64,000 nt of DNA from Isoetes taiwanensis (GCA_021234155.1 JAJEKV010000002.1:8346811-8410810), one strand, 5' to 3'. Positions 44,829-55,540 are shown, counted from the stretch's first letter. Made by a program: numbers and translations. The notes: a model not told the origin generated them from the letters alone.

Positions 44829-46740
44829 TGTTGACCCACAAGGGGTCAACATAACATGTTTGGTCCTAGTACAAGTCACCCACTTATCCTATCCAGGGAA
44901 AAACAGAGACTTATTTGAAATTCAAGCAGCAATTGACTTAAAATTGGAGGACACCAGCTGAACACAACATTTCTTCAACAACGCAGTACTTCATAAGATA
45001 AAAGAACTGGATGTAATGAGGTCAAGAAGTCGGTGAAGTTTCGGAGCCGTTAAGTTCGAGGAGCACTTTTGAAGGGAAACAGGTATGGTTGTGAGGTCAT
45101 TATTGAGTCCATGCTGGCTAGATTATCTACATGTCTCCATGATCTTCTGTTCCTCCTTGTCCACATTATCTTGCTAAAATAATTTATCCTTTCTTCATTC
45201 CTTCAATTAATAAGCAGTAGTCTTAAAGCAATTACCCTTGTGTCACCATTTCCTGCAAAAGGTCGCTTGACTTGCCACAAAAGGATCATATATATATCCA
45301 TATCTTTTTATCCGTATCCCACCACCATCAACAATAGTCATGATGAAGGGAACTGAATACGAAAATGCAAAAAAAGAGGCAGGAAACATCTACTCGCTAA
45401 TGAGCGTTCTTGTTATATTTGGAGCACTAATTTTGACAGAAAAGAAAAATAGGTCATGAAGGGACTACGCCATTATTATCAGGCCAGAGGCCAGAGTTCT
45501 GTTTACCTTTTCCATATTCCCTTTTATGCCCCTTGGTTGCACCCTGCCCATGTAATGGACATATGCTATATTTTCTCGTCTGTCAAACATAAAGCCCAAT
45601 GGTTTTCCCTCACAAATTTTATTTTTCCATATGCTATGGCTACATGTAGATGTTTAGTCAGCATGGGCCAAGAATGGCTTCGAAACCAAAACCTGAAACC
45701 CTAATGCTATGGTCAAGCCACAAGCCACGATGCTAAAGATGGAAACCGTTCTTCAATGTTCTATGCCATCTCGGTGCTTCACGACGGTTTTGCAGGTAAT
45801 TTCGGCAATGATAGAGGCACCGCATTATGAGATTCATTGATTCCAAGTCCGAGGTATAAAAGGAAGAAAAACCGAGGCATGATCCACGGCTTTCGGGGGA
45901 AAACAATAGCTCCCCGTGAGTGCAAATCATCTTATCCAAATTATTATATTGTGATCTTTGAGTTTTATTTCTGAATTGAATTGCATATACAGATTTATGG
46001 GATTCATTCATCTTGACCATTGAAGATGAAGAACAATTTTACAGTTTATTTATTGCGTAAGGAAACAAAGATATGCCGGTCCGAAAGATACCGGTCCGAA
46101 AGCTTGTGAAACAGAGGGGGCAATCTCTCGCTACAACCGTAAGGAGGGTTGAAGATATTCACAAAGTGCTATTCTACATTTAATGACCGATTTTGCACAT
46201 ACAGATTTATGGGATTCATTCAGCCTTGACCATTGAAGATGAAGAACAATTTTACAGGTTTTATTATTGCATGAGGGGACAGTATATGCTGGTCTGAAAG
46301 CTTGTGAATAGGAGGGCAATCTCTGCTATAACTGTAAGGAAGGTTGAAGATATTCACAAGGTGCTACTCTACATTTAATGACCGATTTGCTGTCCTTTAT
46401 GTATTTGAATGTTGAAGAACTATGTTGAAAAAGCTGGAAGCATGCATAAAATAACTGTAACTGTTTAAGATCATATGATCCAAGTTTTTAAAGTCTGCTA
46501 CAGCAGCTGGTATTCCTCTTACTTACAAGAGATAAATCCAAAGGTGTGTCCATGTACATGTATTATTGCTCTTGAATGAATTCTAAGTCTCAGCCCTGGT
46601 TTGGAAAAGCTGGAATTAGTACATTTTGTACATTTATTGTTATTATCTAGTTCATCTTGATCACTCTGTCATATGCATAATATTTCTGCAAAAAGAAACA
46701 GTACAGAGATTGTTGGCGTATAGCTCCACATACGCCAACA
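44829..46740 (+). repeat. 5' LTR
   Basis: Begins TGTTGACCC and ends ACGCCAACA. Both ends are palindromic: TGTTGACCC-5 nt-GGGTCAACA at the left, TGTTGGCGTAT-8 nt-ATACGCCAACA at the right. A strong TATA box (GGTATAAAAGG) lies at about 45851-45861, placing the likely transcription start near 45885. The 3' third holds a tandem duplication of about 210 bp (45983-46194 and 46195-46385), which carries 'acagatttatgggattcatt' and 'gttgaagatattcacaa' in each copy. Confidence 0.92.
45851..45861 (+). promoter_or_regulatory. TATA box of 5' LTR
   Basis: GGTATAAAAGG is a near-ideal plant TATA element and is kept in the 3' LTR (about 54655). It lies about 1,020 bp into the LTR, so U3 would be long and R/U5 about 0.85 kb. 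Confidence 0.7.
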
Positions 46741-46775
46741 TCTTTTGGCACTCCTGGTGGGACGGAAATTGTGGA
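46741..46775 (+). other. Candidate primer-binding site
   Basis: The sequence directly after the 5' LTR is TCTTTTGGCACTCCTGGTGG. A site starting TGGCACTCCTGG would begin about 5 nt past the LTR, where a tRNA 3' end should pair. I could not assign the tRNA from memory; it is not the methionine-initiator type. Confidence 0.4.
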
Positions 46776-46805
46776 GAGCTTGCGTAGTATACACCTTCCA
46801 AACAT

Positions 46806-48413
46806 ATGCAGATGGAAGAGGACAAAGACTCGCAAGAATCCATAGGGATGAATGATGTTCCAGTTAAAGGTACTGCTGATACAGTTCTGCCCAGTAAGTC
46901 AGGGGCAGTACCACCAATGTATCCATACCAAATTGAAGTAATCACTCCTACAGTTGCACCATCCTTCGACGGCACTAAGAATCCTCAAGAGTTTTTGGTA
47001 CAATTTGAAGATTATTATGACCAATATGGTAAGAGGAAAGGAAGCAGACCAGCGGTTTTTGGGCAATGTATGCGGGGAGAAGCAAAAACATGGTATGTGT
47101 ACCAAGAAAGTTGTGGTGTTTGGCAATGGGATATCTTACGTCATAACTTTTTAGATAGGTTTGGAGTGTTACCTACGAAAAGCACGTTGGTGCAGGAATT
47201 ACGCACTCTTGCCATTAAACAGGGAGAAAGTGTTGCTGCATTTGCTGAAAGATTCAATGATTATATTGTGAGACGCCGGCAATTAGGGGTGGAAACACCT
47301 ACCATCTATCTAGTTGAAAGCTTTGTTGCAGGTCTGGAACCTCGGTTTAAGGTCTATAGGAAAATGTGCAAACTGCAAGCTACAGGGGCCCTAGACTCAA
47401 TACATAAAGCATTTTCCAAAGCCATGGAAATTGCAAAAACCATAGCCTTAATACCAGAAAAAGAAGTTACAAACCATGCTTCTCCTCGTGGCTATTCAGA
47501 TTGGGAGCAGGAACAGGAGCAGATACATGCCTGTTATGCAATTACAAATGAGAAGAAAGAAAGGAGAGTCCGATTTGAAGAAGATCTAAAGAACGAGGTT
47601 TCAAAAGCTACGGATCGCTTAGAAAGTGGAATGCAAACCTTGCTGGAAATGTCTAAACAGTTAACTGAAGCATTAAAAATGCAAGCAACCAAAACTGTTC
47701 CAGAATGTTCTGTATGTAGAAGAATTGGCCACACTGAGAATACATGTTATGCAAGACCATGTCCGAATTGTAACTTGAAGGGACATTTCGGCAGAGAGTG
47801 CCCTGTTTGCACATTCTGCAAAGAGATTGGTCACTTGGAAGATAAGTGCAGGGTGAAGCAATATTTATCTAGGCAAGACTTATTAAAAAACAAAGGCGGC
47901 GCCACAAGCTCCACTTCAAATGTCAACCTCATAGAGCTAAATGTGGTTGAAGAGGAAGATAAAGTCTTGAATGTGGTCACAAGACAGCAAACCCATGCTC
48001 GAGATTGTGAAATGTCAAAACGTGAAATTGGAAGGCAACAACCCATGCTGCCAGGAAACCCAGTGCCTCCACAAGTCAAACACGCTAAGACACCACCTAA
48101 ATACAGTTTGAAAGTGGCTGATCCCACTGCAGAGATTTCTTTGAGCAATGTTAGGAATAACATACCAATCACACCCAGGAGAACAGAAGAAACAGAAGGT
48201 CCGCATGATTTAGAACGGTTACTGAAAGGTTCTAGAGTGCAGATGGATTTACTAACCCTGCTTAAAGTTGCCCCTTCGTACAAACAAAAACTCTTCAATC
48301 TACTGGAGCAGAATGGGGAAAGCATTATGCACAATGTGGGCAACAATGATGAAGAATGCTTGGTAAGCAATATAATAATAGACGAAGTTGTAGAAGATCC
48401 AGGTATTTTTTAG
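46806..48413 (+). CDS. Gag polyprotein of Ty3/gypsy element
   Basis: Structural protein that packages the element's RNA. 535 codons, intact. A capsid-type retrotransposon gag domain spans about residues 50-230 (FDGTKNPQEFLVQFEDYY, GEAKTWY, WDILRHNFLDRF, FAERFNDYI). It is followed by a charged helical stretch and three CX2CX4HX4C zinc knuckles (CSVCRRIGHTENTC, CPNCNLKGHFGREC, CTFCKEIGHLEDKC, about 47704-47851). The C-terminal 180 residues are a linker. The frame stops at TAG (48411-48413) and continues in the same frame into protease, so readthrough or a nonsense change separates gag from pol. The first ATG at 46806 lies 65 bp past the LTR. Confidence 0.9.
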   Translation: MQMEEDKDSQESIGMNDVPVKGTADTVLPSKSGAVPPMYPYQIEVITPTVAPSFDGTKNPQEFLVQFEDYYDQYGKRKGSRPAVFGQCMRGEAKTWYVYQESCGVWQWDILRHNFLDRFGVLPTKSTLVQELRTLAIKQGESVAAFAERFNDYIVRRRQLGVETPTIYLVESFVAGLEPRFKVYRKMCKLQATGALDSIHKAFSKAMEIAKTIALIPEKEVTNHASPRGYSDWEQEQEQIHACYAITNEKKERRVRFEEDLKNEVSKATDRLESGMQTLLEMSKQLTEALKMQATKTVPECSVCRRIGHTENTCYARPCPNCNLKGHFGRECPVCTFCKEIGHLEDKCRVKQYLSRQDLLKNKGGATSSTSNVNLIELNVVEEEDKVLNVVTRQQTHARDCEMSKREIGRQQPMLPGNPVPPQVKHAKTPPKYSLKVADPTAEISLSNVRNNIPITPRRTEETEGPHDLERLLKGSRVQMDLLTLLKVAPSYKQKLFNLLEQNGESIMHNVGNNDEECLVSNIIIDEVVEDPGIF

Positions 48414-48600
48414 TGTGAAGCTATAGTGGAGGGGAAGCGCTTAGAAAAAGTTTATGTAGATGGTGGATCGGGTTCCAATGTTATGCCATACAATGTGATG
48501 ATGCAGCTTGGCCTAAAAGTGAATAAGTCCACCACGCAGATATTACGTGACTTTTTCGACACAAAGTGCGCCCAATAGGAATTGTGACAAATGTTCGTGA
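48414..48600 (+). pseudogene. Aspartic protease remnant of Ty3/gypsy element
   Basis: Directly in frame after the gag stop: CEAIVEGKRLEKVYVDGGSG, then SNVMPYNVMMQLGL. The D-G-G at 48459-48467 is the plant-gypsy version of the retroviral-type D-T/S-G active site. About 40 codons further the frame is lost (stop near 48577), and up to about 48980 only scattered coding-like pieces remain. Confidence 0.7.
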
Positions 48601-48979
48601 CAGTTGAAGAGATAACAAAGGCGCAGCCAATTTCATAGTGGTGTCCTTTCATGATGATCCGTAAAACCCACAAGTTATGATCTTTTATTGGGCGTGAAAT
48701 GGATAAAATCGCCGGGTGCTAGACCGTTTTGGGACGAAGGCTATTGTCGTGATCGTTGATGGAATACGAAAGTGGCTTATATCTATAATAGTGATGGAAG
48801 GAAGTTTATCGAGAAGAATGACGAGGCGCTTTTTATAGAAACAAAGATTTATTATTGGATGAAGGGATGGGCCAGCTTGGTCATCAACAAAGAGGTAACC
48901 CCATTGACCAAAAATCGATATTGATAATTGTCTAATTCTTAAGCAAGAAGTGATAGGTAAAGAAGAGGATGTTGAAAAC

Positions 48980-49410
48980 CGCATATTTATGGTTTGACGG
49001 AGGGATTTCCAAAAGATTGCAGCTAGCTTGCACAGAGTAGTGCTTAAAAATGAGAAGATGGAGGTGCTCGCAAGGAAAGGCTAAAATCTTATATGATTGT
49101 ACATCCAATGCAAAGCCAGTAATACAAGGCATTATTGGCGGGTCTAGCAATTGCGTAAAAATATAGAATTACACACCTTCATATCGAGGGTGATTCGCAG
49201 CTTGTTTGCAATCAAGTTCTTGGAACTTATAAGGTTCGAAATCAGCAATTATTGCAGCTTGTGTAACGGCTCGTACAAACTAGCTTAATTTTTCCTTTTG
49301 GGAAATATGCCATGTACCACGCGGACCACAATTACGGTCGATGATGCCGATGCAAGGTTGCTTTATTTGAGCATCTTTGTGAAGGCGCAATTAAGGAGGA
49401 GGATATAGAA
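48980..49410 (+). pseudogene. RNase H-like segment located before the reverse transcriptase
   Basis: Across three frames the order of an RNase H1-type domain of the RVT_3 kind can be read. It includes LWFDGG (aspartate codon 48996-48998), VVLKNEKME, KILYDCTSNA, YKALLAGLAIA (about 49123-49155), LHIEGDSQLVCNQVLGTY (aspartate codon 49192-49194), KVRNQQLLQLV and a YHADHN-like end. Several stops and shifts make it inactive. In the Tat-type elements I know, this extra RNase H follows the normal one, just ahead of integrase; here it lies between protease and RT. Confidence 0.65.
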
Positions 49411-49539
49411 GAAGATCACCGGCGCTTACATCCGATCTTGATCGTAGATGTTGCAAAGGAGGAACAGTATGTGATGTCACCATAATGAAGAATGGTAAAG
49501 AAAGGAAGTTAGCATTGGGGGCTTCGCTAATGTAGAAGA

Positions 49540-50375
49540 AAGGGACGAAGTTTACTCAATTATTTCGTGAATATGCAGAGGTATTTGCTTATGATTATTC
49601 TGAAATGAAAGGTGTCTCTAGAGAAATATGTGAACTTGAGATAAAACTGAAACCTGGGGCTAAGCCCATACAACAAAAGTTACGGAGAATAAATCCAGCA
49701 TTATTAATGCTAGTGCAGGACGAAATCCAGAAAATGTTGCAAGCTGGATTAATTTACGAAATACAGAATCCATCTTGGGTGTCGTGTTTAGTGCCGGTAC
49801 TTAAGAAAAATGGCAAATTAAGAATCTGTGTTGATTATCAAGAGCTAAACAAAGCCACACTCAAGGATTTTTACCCTTTGCCTTTTCAAGAAGAGATATT
49901 GCATACAGTGGCAGGTAAGGAGATATATTCGTTTATGGACGGCTTTTCTGGATTTAACCAAGTCTACATTAAAGATGATGATCAGTCAAAGACCTCGTTT
50001 ATAACTCCATGGGGTACGTATGCAATGAGAAGGATGCCATTCGGTCTTATGAACGCGCCTGCCACATTTCAAAGAGCTATGAGTAGAATATTCAAGGATA
50101 TCCCATCAGATTTGCTTAGGATATTCTTGGATGACTTGTGCTTGGCAACTTCAAAAGGAGGACACTTTTCTCAACTTCGACAAATTTTCGAACTTTGTAA
50201 AAAGTTTGAGGTATGCCTAAATCCTTCCAAGTGCATTTTTTTCACTAACAAAGGAGTACTTTTGGGGCATGAAGTCTCTATAGAAGGCATAAGGATTGCG
50301 GAAGATAAAATAAAGATGTTATGCATTAATCGCAGCCCACCTAGGACATTAAAAGCAAAGAAAAGGACTCATTGA
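49540..50375 (+). CDS. Reverse transcriptase domain of Ty3/gypsy element
   Basis: Copies the element RNA into DNA. The frame open from 49605 shows the full RT series: KLRRINPALLMLVQDEIQKM, LVPVLKKNGKLRICVDYQEL, FMDGFSGFNQVYI (motif A, catalytic aspartate), FGLMNAPATFQRAMS (motif B), FLDDLCLAT (motif C; FLDD in place of the usual YLDD/YVDD) and FFTNKGVLLGHEVS. Coding similarity starts upstream (QLFREYAEVFAYDYSEMKG, about 49556) in the same frame. After about 50330 the frame leaves the family pattern. The core looks undamaged, but it is cut off from gag and integrase by stops. Confidence 0.88.
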
Positions 50376-51290
50376 ATGGTGAGTTTTTAAGAATGCATAT
50401 CCCAAATATGTCTCACATCTTGAGCCCCATTTCTAAGTTAACTAGACAGGGGGGCAAGTCCCAAAAGGTAGGAGCAAATCCATTTCACCATTGGACGATG
50501 AATGCCAAGAAGCATGGGACTAATTGTTGCGACATGGCAAATAGACAATTCCTAGTATCACCTACACTAGACAAACCATTTACAAATTTTATATTACAAG
50601 AATAAAGTGGGCTACGAGGGATTGCCCTATGCCAACTCGCTGGAGTGGTCATGTATGTGGGAAAACAATGGTCAATCACCGAGGAAAAATACCCTAAACC
50701 GAAAAGTATGCAAAGAAAGACTTAAACATTTGGTAGACAAGTGTGGCCATTATTTTATGAACGTTATGTGACAATATACATGAAGCAAAACCCGCGCCAT
50801 TGCTTTTATGGAAAGTTTGCAAGAACGGCTAAACTTCATAAATGGGTCGTAAGGTTGCAAGAATATCTCATAGAGGTAAAACTATACGATGGAGTCGAAC
50901 CGAGTAAGTACCGCGCCCTATGCATTTTACGCTTATGATTTAGAAGCGCAAGGTATCAATATGGATAATGAAGAGAGTGCTACCGGTGGATGACTTAATA
51001 GTGGGAGAAAATAGACTTGCCAAGAATAGAGCAGGAGTAAGTAGTGGAATGAATGAGTATGATATGTACATTTGCTCCCAACCTTCATGGATGACACCGA
51101 TCAAGTCATACTTGGATGATCGATTTTACCCACGTGTTTATCGCCAAAAAGCACCGCGCTAAGATTTAAATTAAATTGTCTTTCATATGTCTTAGTAGGA
51201 GATATATTATGTCAAGAACTATGGAAGGCGATTGCTAAGATGTCCGATGAAGAAGAGTAGCTCATAGTTATAGCCAACCGCCATAGCAAA
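50376..51290 (+). pseudogene. Standard RNase H and linker, decayed
   Basis: Scattered pieces in changing frames follow the family order: NRQFLVSPTLDKPFTNFILQ (about 50530-50605), YANSLEWS, an EEKYP and LKHLVDKCGHYF helix, then WVVRLQEYLIEVKLYDGVEP (about 50842-50902). These match the RNase H and tether of gypsy pol. Expected catalytic TDAS-type residues after FILQ are missing. With the segment at 48980-49410 the element carries two RNase H-like regions. Confidence 0.65.
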
Positions 51291-51295
51291 GATCT

Positions 51296-52328
51296 ATGGT
51301 GGTCATATGGCGGCGTGAAGGGCTACAAAGAAAGAAGGTCATTAGAGCAGGTTATTTTTGGCCATCTCTTCATCAAGATTGTCAAGAGTATGTCAAGCAT
51401 TGTCATGAGTGCCAGATATTTGGGTTAGGGAAGTTTCATCCAGGAGAGCTTGGCGCAGTTGACTCATGTGAACCCTTTGAAATATGGGGTCTGGATTTCA
51501 TAGGACCAATAGATCCGCCGTCATCTGCACAACACGAATACATCTTAGTAGCAACGGACTTGTTTACCAAATGGGCGGAGGCAGTTCCATTAAGAAAAGC
51601 TACAGCCGAGAACACAGCCGGTTTTATCTTTACGCATTTGTGTTGTAGATTTGGGATTCCAAAAAAGATCTTGACAGATCGTGGCACACATTTCATCAAT
51701 ACAGTAATAGAGGAGTTAGTGACCAGGTTGAGAATCAAACATGTAAAAAGCTCTTCGTATTACCCGGAAGGTAATGGCCAGGCCGAATCAACGAATAAGA
51801 TATTAATGGGTATTTTGAAGAAAACAGTTTTGGCATCAAAGAAAGATTGGCATGAAAAGTTGAATACTGCATTATGGGCTTATAGGACTGCTTGGAAACC
51901 AGCCACAGGTTATTCTCCATTTAAATTGGTTTACGGCACGGAAGCATTGCTACCTATCGATATTGAACTACCTTCCCTGAAATATGCCTTAGAGATGGAG
52001 ATAAGTGACGATCCTTTGAAAGCTAGATTCGAACAAATATTGCAATTAGAAGAGGATAGGTGGATGTGTGAAATGAATTTGCAGATGAAGAAAGCCAAAG
52101 ATAGAGCGTATTTTTAAAGGAAGCAGAACCTTCAAGGTGAATTTGAGGAGGGGGAACTGGTGCTAAAGTGGAACAGAGAGCAAAAGATTAAGAAATTTCA
52201 GCCTCGTTGGGAAGGACCGTTCTTTGTTGCTGGGAGAGCAGGGCAGCATTCATACTGGTTGCAGGATAGTGATCTTCGCTTATTGCCCAACCCTGCAAAT
52301 CTTAAATATCTCAAGAAATACTGGCCTT
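51296..52328 (+). pseudogene. Integrase of Ty3/gypsy element with in-frame stop
   Basis: Inserts element DNA into chromosomes. The frame runs from the H-C zinc segment (GYFWPSLHQDCQEYVKHCHE) through the DDE core: GLDFIGPI (first aspartate), LTDRGTHFIN (second aspartate) and YYPEGNGQAESTNK (glutamate), then LWAYRTAWKPATGYSPFKLV. An in-frame TAA at 52115-52117 separates this from the continuing C-terminal part (ELVLKWNREQKIKKFQPRWE-GPF, LPNPANLKYLKKYWP), which ends at TGA 52326-52328. The stop is a single change; otherwise the domain is whole. The upstream zinc-finger half is partly lost before 51296. Confidence 0.85.
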
Positions 52329-53626
52329 GACAGGTTCTATTTTGGGGCAGAAAGATATGCTTGCATTAGGATAGTTTAGAGGTCTATAGCAAAGTCTAGT
52401 TGCAAATTTTGGCTATTTGTCATAGGGTATCTCAATCAAGGGCAGAAAGTCACATTAAGATACATTAGGAAGGTAAGGTCCATTGTAGTTTGAATCGTAA
52501 GTTTTAGCTATTATATAGGGTCAGCTTCACTTAGATGTTTTGTTTTTAGACATGCAATTGTTGCTGTAAGTCATGTCCGTTGGTCTTGATTTATTTTCAG
52601 GGTCTTTTCAGGGTCTTAAAAATTGCACCGTAGTAACAAGGTTGAGTACAAGGACTAGAAGTTGGGGTGATTCTTTATAGCAATGTTCTAACGTGCATCT
52701 GAGAATGGCTGGCATTTGCAGGACCTTGAGTGGTAATGGTTAACGATCAAGAATTGGATTCAATATCATTGCAGTGTGGACTTGCCTGCATGCAAGCGCC
52801 TGTTCAAATATTATACTGGTCTGCATACCAGATTGTCTCCCCATACTCGTTTCTCCAAATTACCAAGTTATCCCATCGTCTTCACTTTTCAAACCGCCAA
52901 GTTTTCTTTTCATCTTCACTTGTTCAAACTACCAACTTGTCTGCATACAAGTTGTGTCATACATTTTTGTTCTTTATCACAAGTGCTGGTCTGCATACCA
53001 GGTTGTCTCACCATACTCGCCCCTCCAAACTACCAAGTTGTCCCATCATCTTCACTTATTCAAACACCAAGATTTCTTATCATCTTCAAACTACCAACTT
53101 GTCTGCATACAAGTTGAGTCATCCATTTTCATTCTTTATAACATGTGCTGGTCCGCATACCAGTTAGCCTCACCATATTCACTTCATCAAACTACCAAGG
53201 TTGTTTCATCATCCTCACTTATACAGTCACATCATCTTCACTTGTCCAAACTGCCAACTTGTCTGCATACAAGTTGTGTCCACTAGTCTGTCTACACTTG
53301 TCAACCATTAAAAGCTCTATAAGTAAGTTATAAGACAGATGTACCATCCACGCCTTGCCTTATGTCATGTACTGGTGGTTATAAACTTCTTCGTCCACTT
53401 CAACCATACAATCTGTGCCATGCTATTCCACGATCTCTTGCATACAGTTGATTTCATGGACTGACATTCTCATCCGTAGCCCCACATTTGGGGCAATCCA
53501 CAATAATAACTATCAAATAATTTCCTTACTAAAAAGGTAAACCATTCATTCTGATCTGCAGGCTGCTCCTTCTCAACTGCAATTTATTCGGGCTGAAGGG
53601 ACTAGCCCCATGTTTTTGGGGCATAA
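52329..53626 (+). other. Non-coding spacer between integrase and 3' LTR
   Basis: About 1.3 kb without a coding frame, as often seen in large plant gypsy elements. It holds the palindrome-bearing tandem array at 52816-53290. A classical purine tract next to the 3' LTR is not obvious; the last bases are 'catgtttttggggcataa'. Confidence 0.6.
52816..53290 (+). repeat. Three 160-170-bp tandem units with nested palindromes
   Basis: Units start at 52816, 52986 and 53148. Each starts with CTGGTCTGCATACCAG (CTGGTCCGCATACCAG in the third) and contains AACTTGTCTGCATACAAGTT at 52934, 53096 and 53256. Both words are inverted repeats placed around the same central TCTGCATA. The linkers (CACTTGTTCAAACTACC, TCATCTTCACTT) recur several times at shorter period. 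Open frames here are by-products. Confidence 0.8.
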
Positions 53627-55535
53627 TGTTGACCCACAAGGGGTCAACATAACATGTTTGGTCCTAGTACAAGTCACCCACTTATCCTATCCAGGGAAAA
53701 ACAGAGACTTATTTGAAATTCAAGCAGCAATTGACTTAAAATTGGAGGACACCAGCTGAACACAACATTTCTTCAACAACGCAGTACTTCATAAGATAAA
53801 AGAACTGGATGTAATGAGGTCAAGAAGTCGGTGAAGTTTCGGAGCCGTTAAGTTCGAGGAGCACTTTTGAAGGGAAACAGGTATGGTTGTGAGGTCATTA
53901 TTGAGTCCATGCTGGCTAGATTATCTACATGTCTCCATGATCTTCTGTTCCTCCTTGTCCACATTATCTTGCTAAAATAATTTATCCTTTCTTCATTCCT
54001 TCAATTAATAAGCAAGAGTCTTAAAGCAATTACCCTTGTGTCACCATTTCCTCGCAAAAGGTCGCTTGACTTGCCACAAAAGGATCATATATATATCCAT
54101 ATCTTTTTATCCGTATCCCACCACCATCAACAATAGTCATGATGAAGGGAACTCAATACGAAAATGCAAAAAAAGAGGCAGAAACATCTACTCGCTAATG
54201 AGCGTTCTTGTTATATTTGGAGCACTAATTTTGACGTAAAAGAAAAATAGGTCATGAAGGGACTACGCCATTATTATCGTGCCGAGGCCGAAGTTCTCAT
54301 TTTACCTTTTCCATATTCCCTTTATGCCCCTTTGGTTGCACCCCTGCCCATGTAATGGACATATGCTATATTTTCTCGTCCCATCAAAACATAAAGCCCA
54401 ATGGTTTTCCCTCACAAATTTTATTTTTCCATATGCTATGGCTACATGTAGATGTTTAGTCAAAGATGGGCCAAGAATGGCTTCAAACCAAAACCTGAAA
54501 CCCTAATGCTATGGTCAAGCCACAAGCCACGATGCTAAAGATGGAAACCGCTCTTCAATGTTCTATGCCATCTCGGGTGCTTCACGACGGTTTTTGCGTA
54601 ATTTCGGCAATGATAGAGGCACCCCACATGAGATTCATTGATTCCAAGTCCGAGGTATAAAAGGAAGAAAACCGAGGCATGATCCACGGCTCGTGGGAAA
54701 ACAATAGCTCCCGTGGAGTGCAATATCTTATCCAAATTATTATATTGTGATCTTTGAGTTTTATTTCTGAATTCGAATTGCATATACAGATTTATGGGAT
54801 TCATTCAGTCTTGACCATTGAAGATGAAGAACAATTTTACAGGTTTATTTATTGCAGAAGGAAACAGTATATGCTGGTCTGAAAGATACTGGTCTGAAAG
54901 CTTGTGAACAGGAGGGCAATCTCTGCTACAACTGTAAGGAGGGTTGAAGATATTCACAAAGTGCTACTCTACATTTAATGACCGATTTTGCACATACAGA
55001 TTTATGGGATTCATTCAGCCTTGACCATTGAAGATGAAGAACAATTTTACAGGTTTTATTATTGCATAAGGGGACAGTATATGCTGGTCCGAAAGCTTGT
55101 GAACAGGAGGGCAATCTCTGCTATAACTGTAAGGAAGGTTGAAGATATTCACAAGGTGCTACTCTACATTTAATGACCGATTTGCTGTCCTTTATGTATT
55201 TGAATGTTGAAGAACTATGTTGAAAAAGCTGGAAGCATGCATAAAGTAACTGTAACTGTTTAAGATCATATGATCCAAGTTTTTAAAGTCTGCTACAGCA
55301 GCTGGTATTCCTCTTATTTACAAGAGATAAATCCAAAGGTGTGTCCATGTACATGTATTATTGCTCTTGAATGAATTCTAAGTCTCAGCCCTGGTTTGGA
55401 AAAGCTGGAATTAGTACATTTTGTACATTTATTGTTATTATCTAGTTCATCTTGATCACTCTGTCATATGCATAATATTTCTGCAAAAAGAAACAGTACA
55501 GAGATTGTTGGCGTATAGCTCCACATACGCCAACA
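53627..55535 (+). repeat. 3' LTR
   Basis: Same ends as the 5' LTR (TGTTGACCC... and ...ACGCCAACA), with the TATA box near 54655 and the internal ~210-bp tandem duplication (54780-55170). Compared with the 5' copy there are numerous small indels and substitutions, many in CG-containing or homopolymer positions. Confidence 0.92.
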
Positions 55536-55540
55536 CATGG
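55536..55540. repeat. Target-site duplication CATGG (right)
   Basis: The pair of the copy at 44824-44828. Confidence 0.92.

Larger units (their letters stand above)
44829..55535 (+). mobile_element. Ty3/gypsy LTR retrotransposon, full structure
   Basis: The element is about 10.7 kb with two LTRs (44829-46740 and 53627-55535) and a CATGG target duplication. Its interior runs gag with three zinc knuckles, protease, an RNase H-like segment, reverse transcriptase, a decayed standard RNase H, integrase and a 1.3-kb non-coding spacer. Gag, RT core and most of integrase are open; protease, both RNase H segments and the linkers contain stops or shifts. A retained target duplication and open core frames suggest a fairly recent insertion, although the LTRs differ at many small indels and substitutions. 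Two RNase H segments recall the Tat branch of plant gypsy elements, but the order is not the usual one. Confidence 0.92.

Noticed and set aside
52730-53333. Three overlapping Y/S/C/L-rich frames after integrase
   Set aside because: Products of the 160-170-bp tandem repeat; they follow the repeat period and carry no domain, so an extra env-like or accessory gene is not supported.
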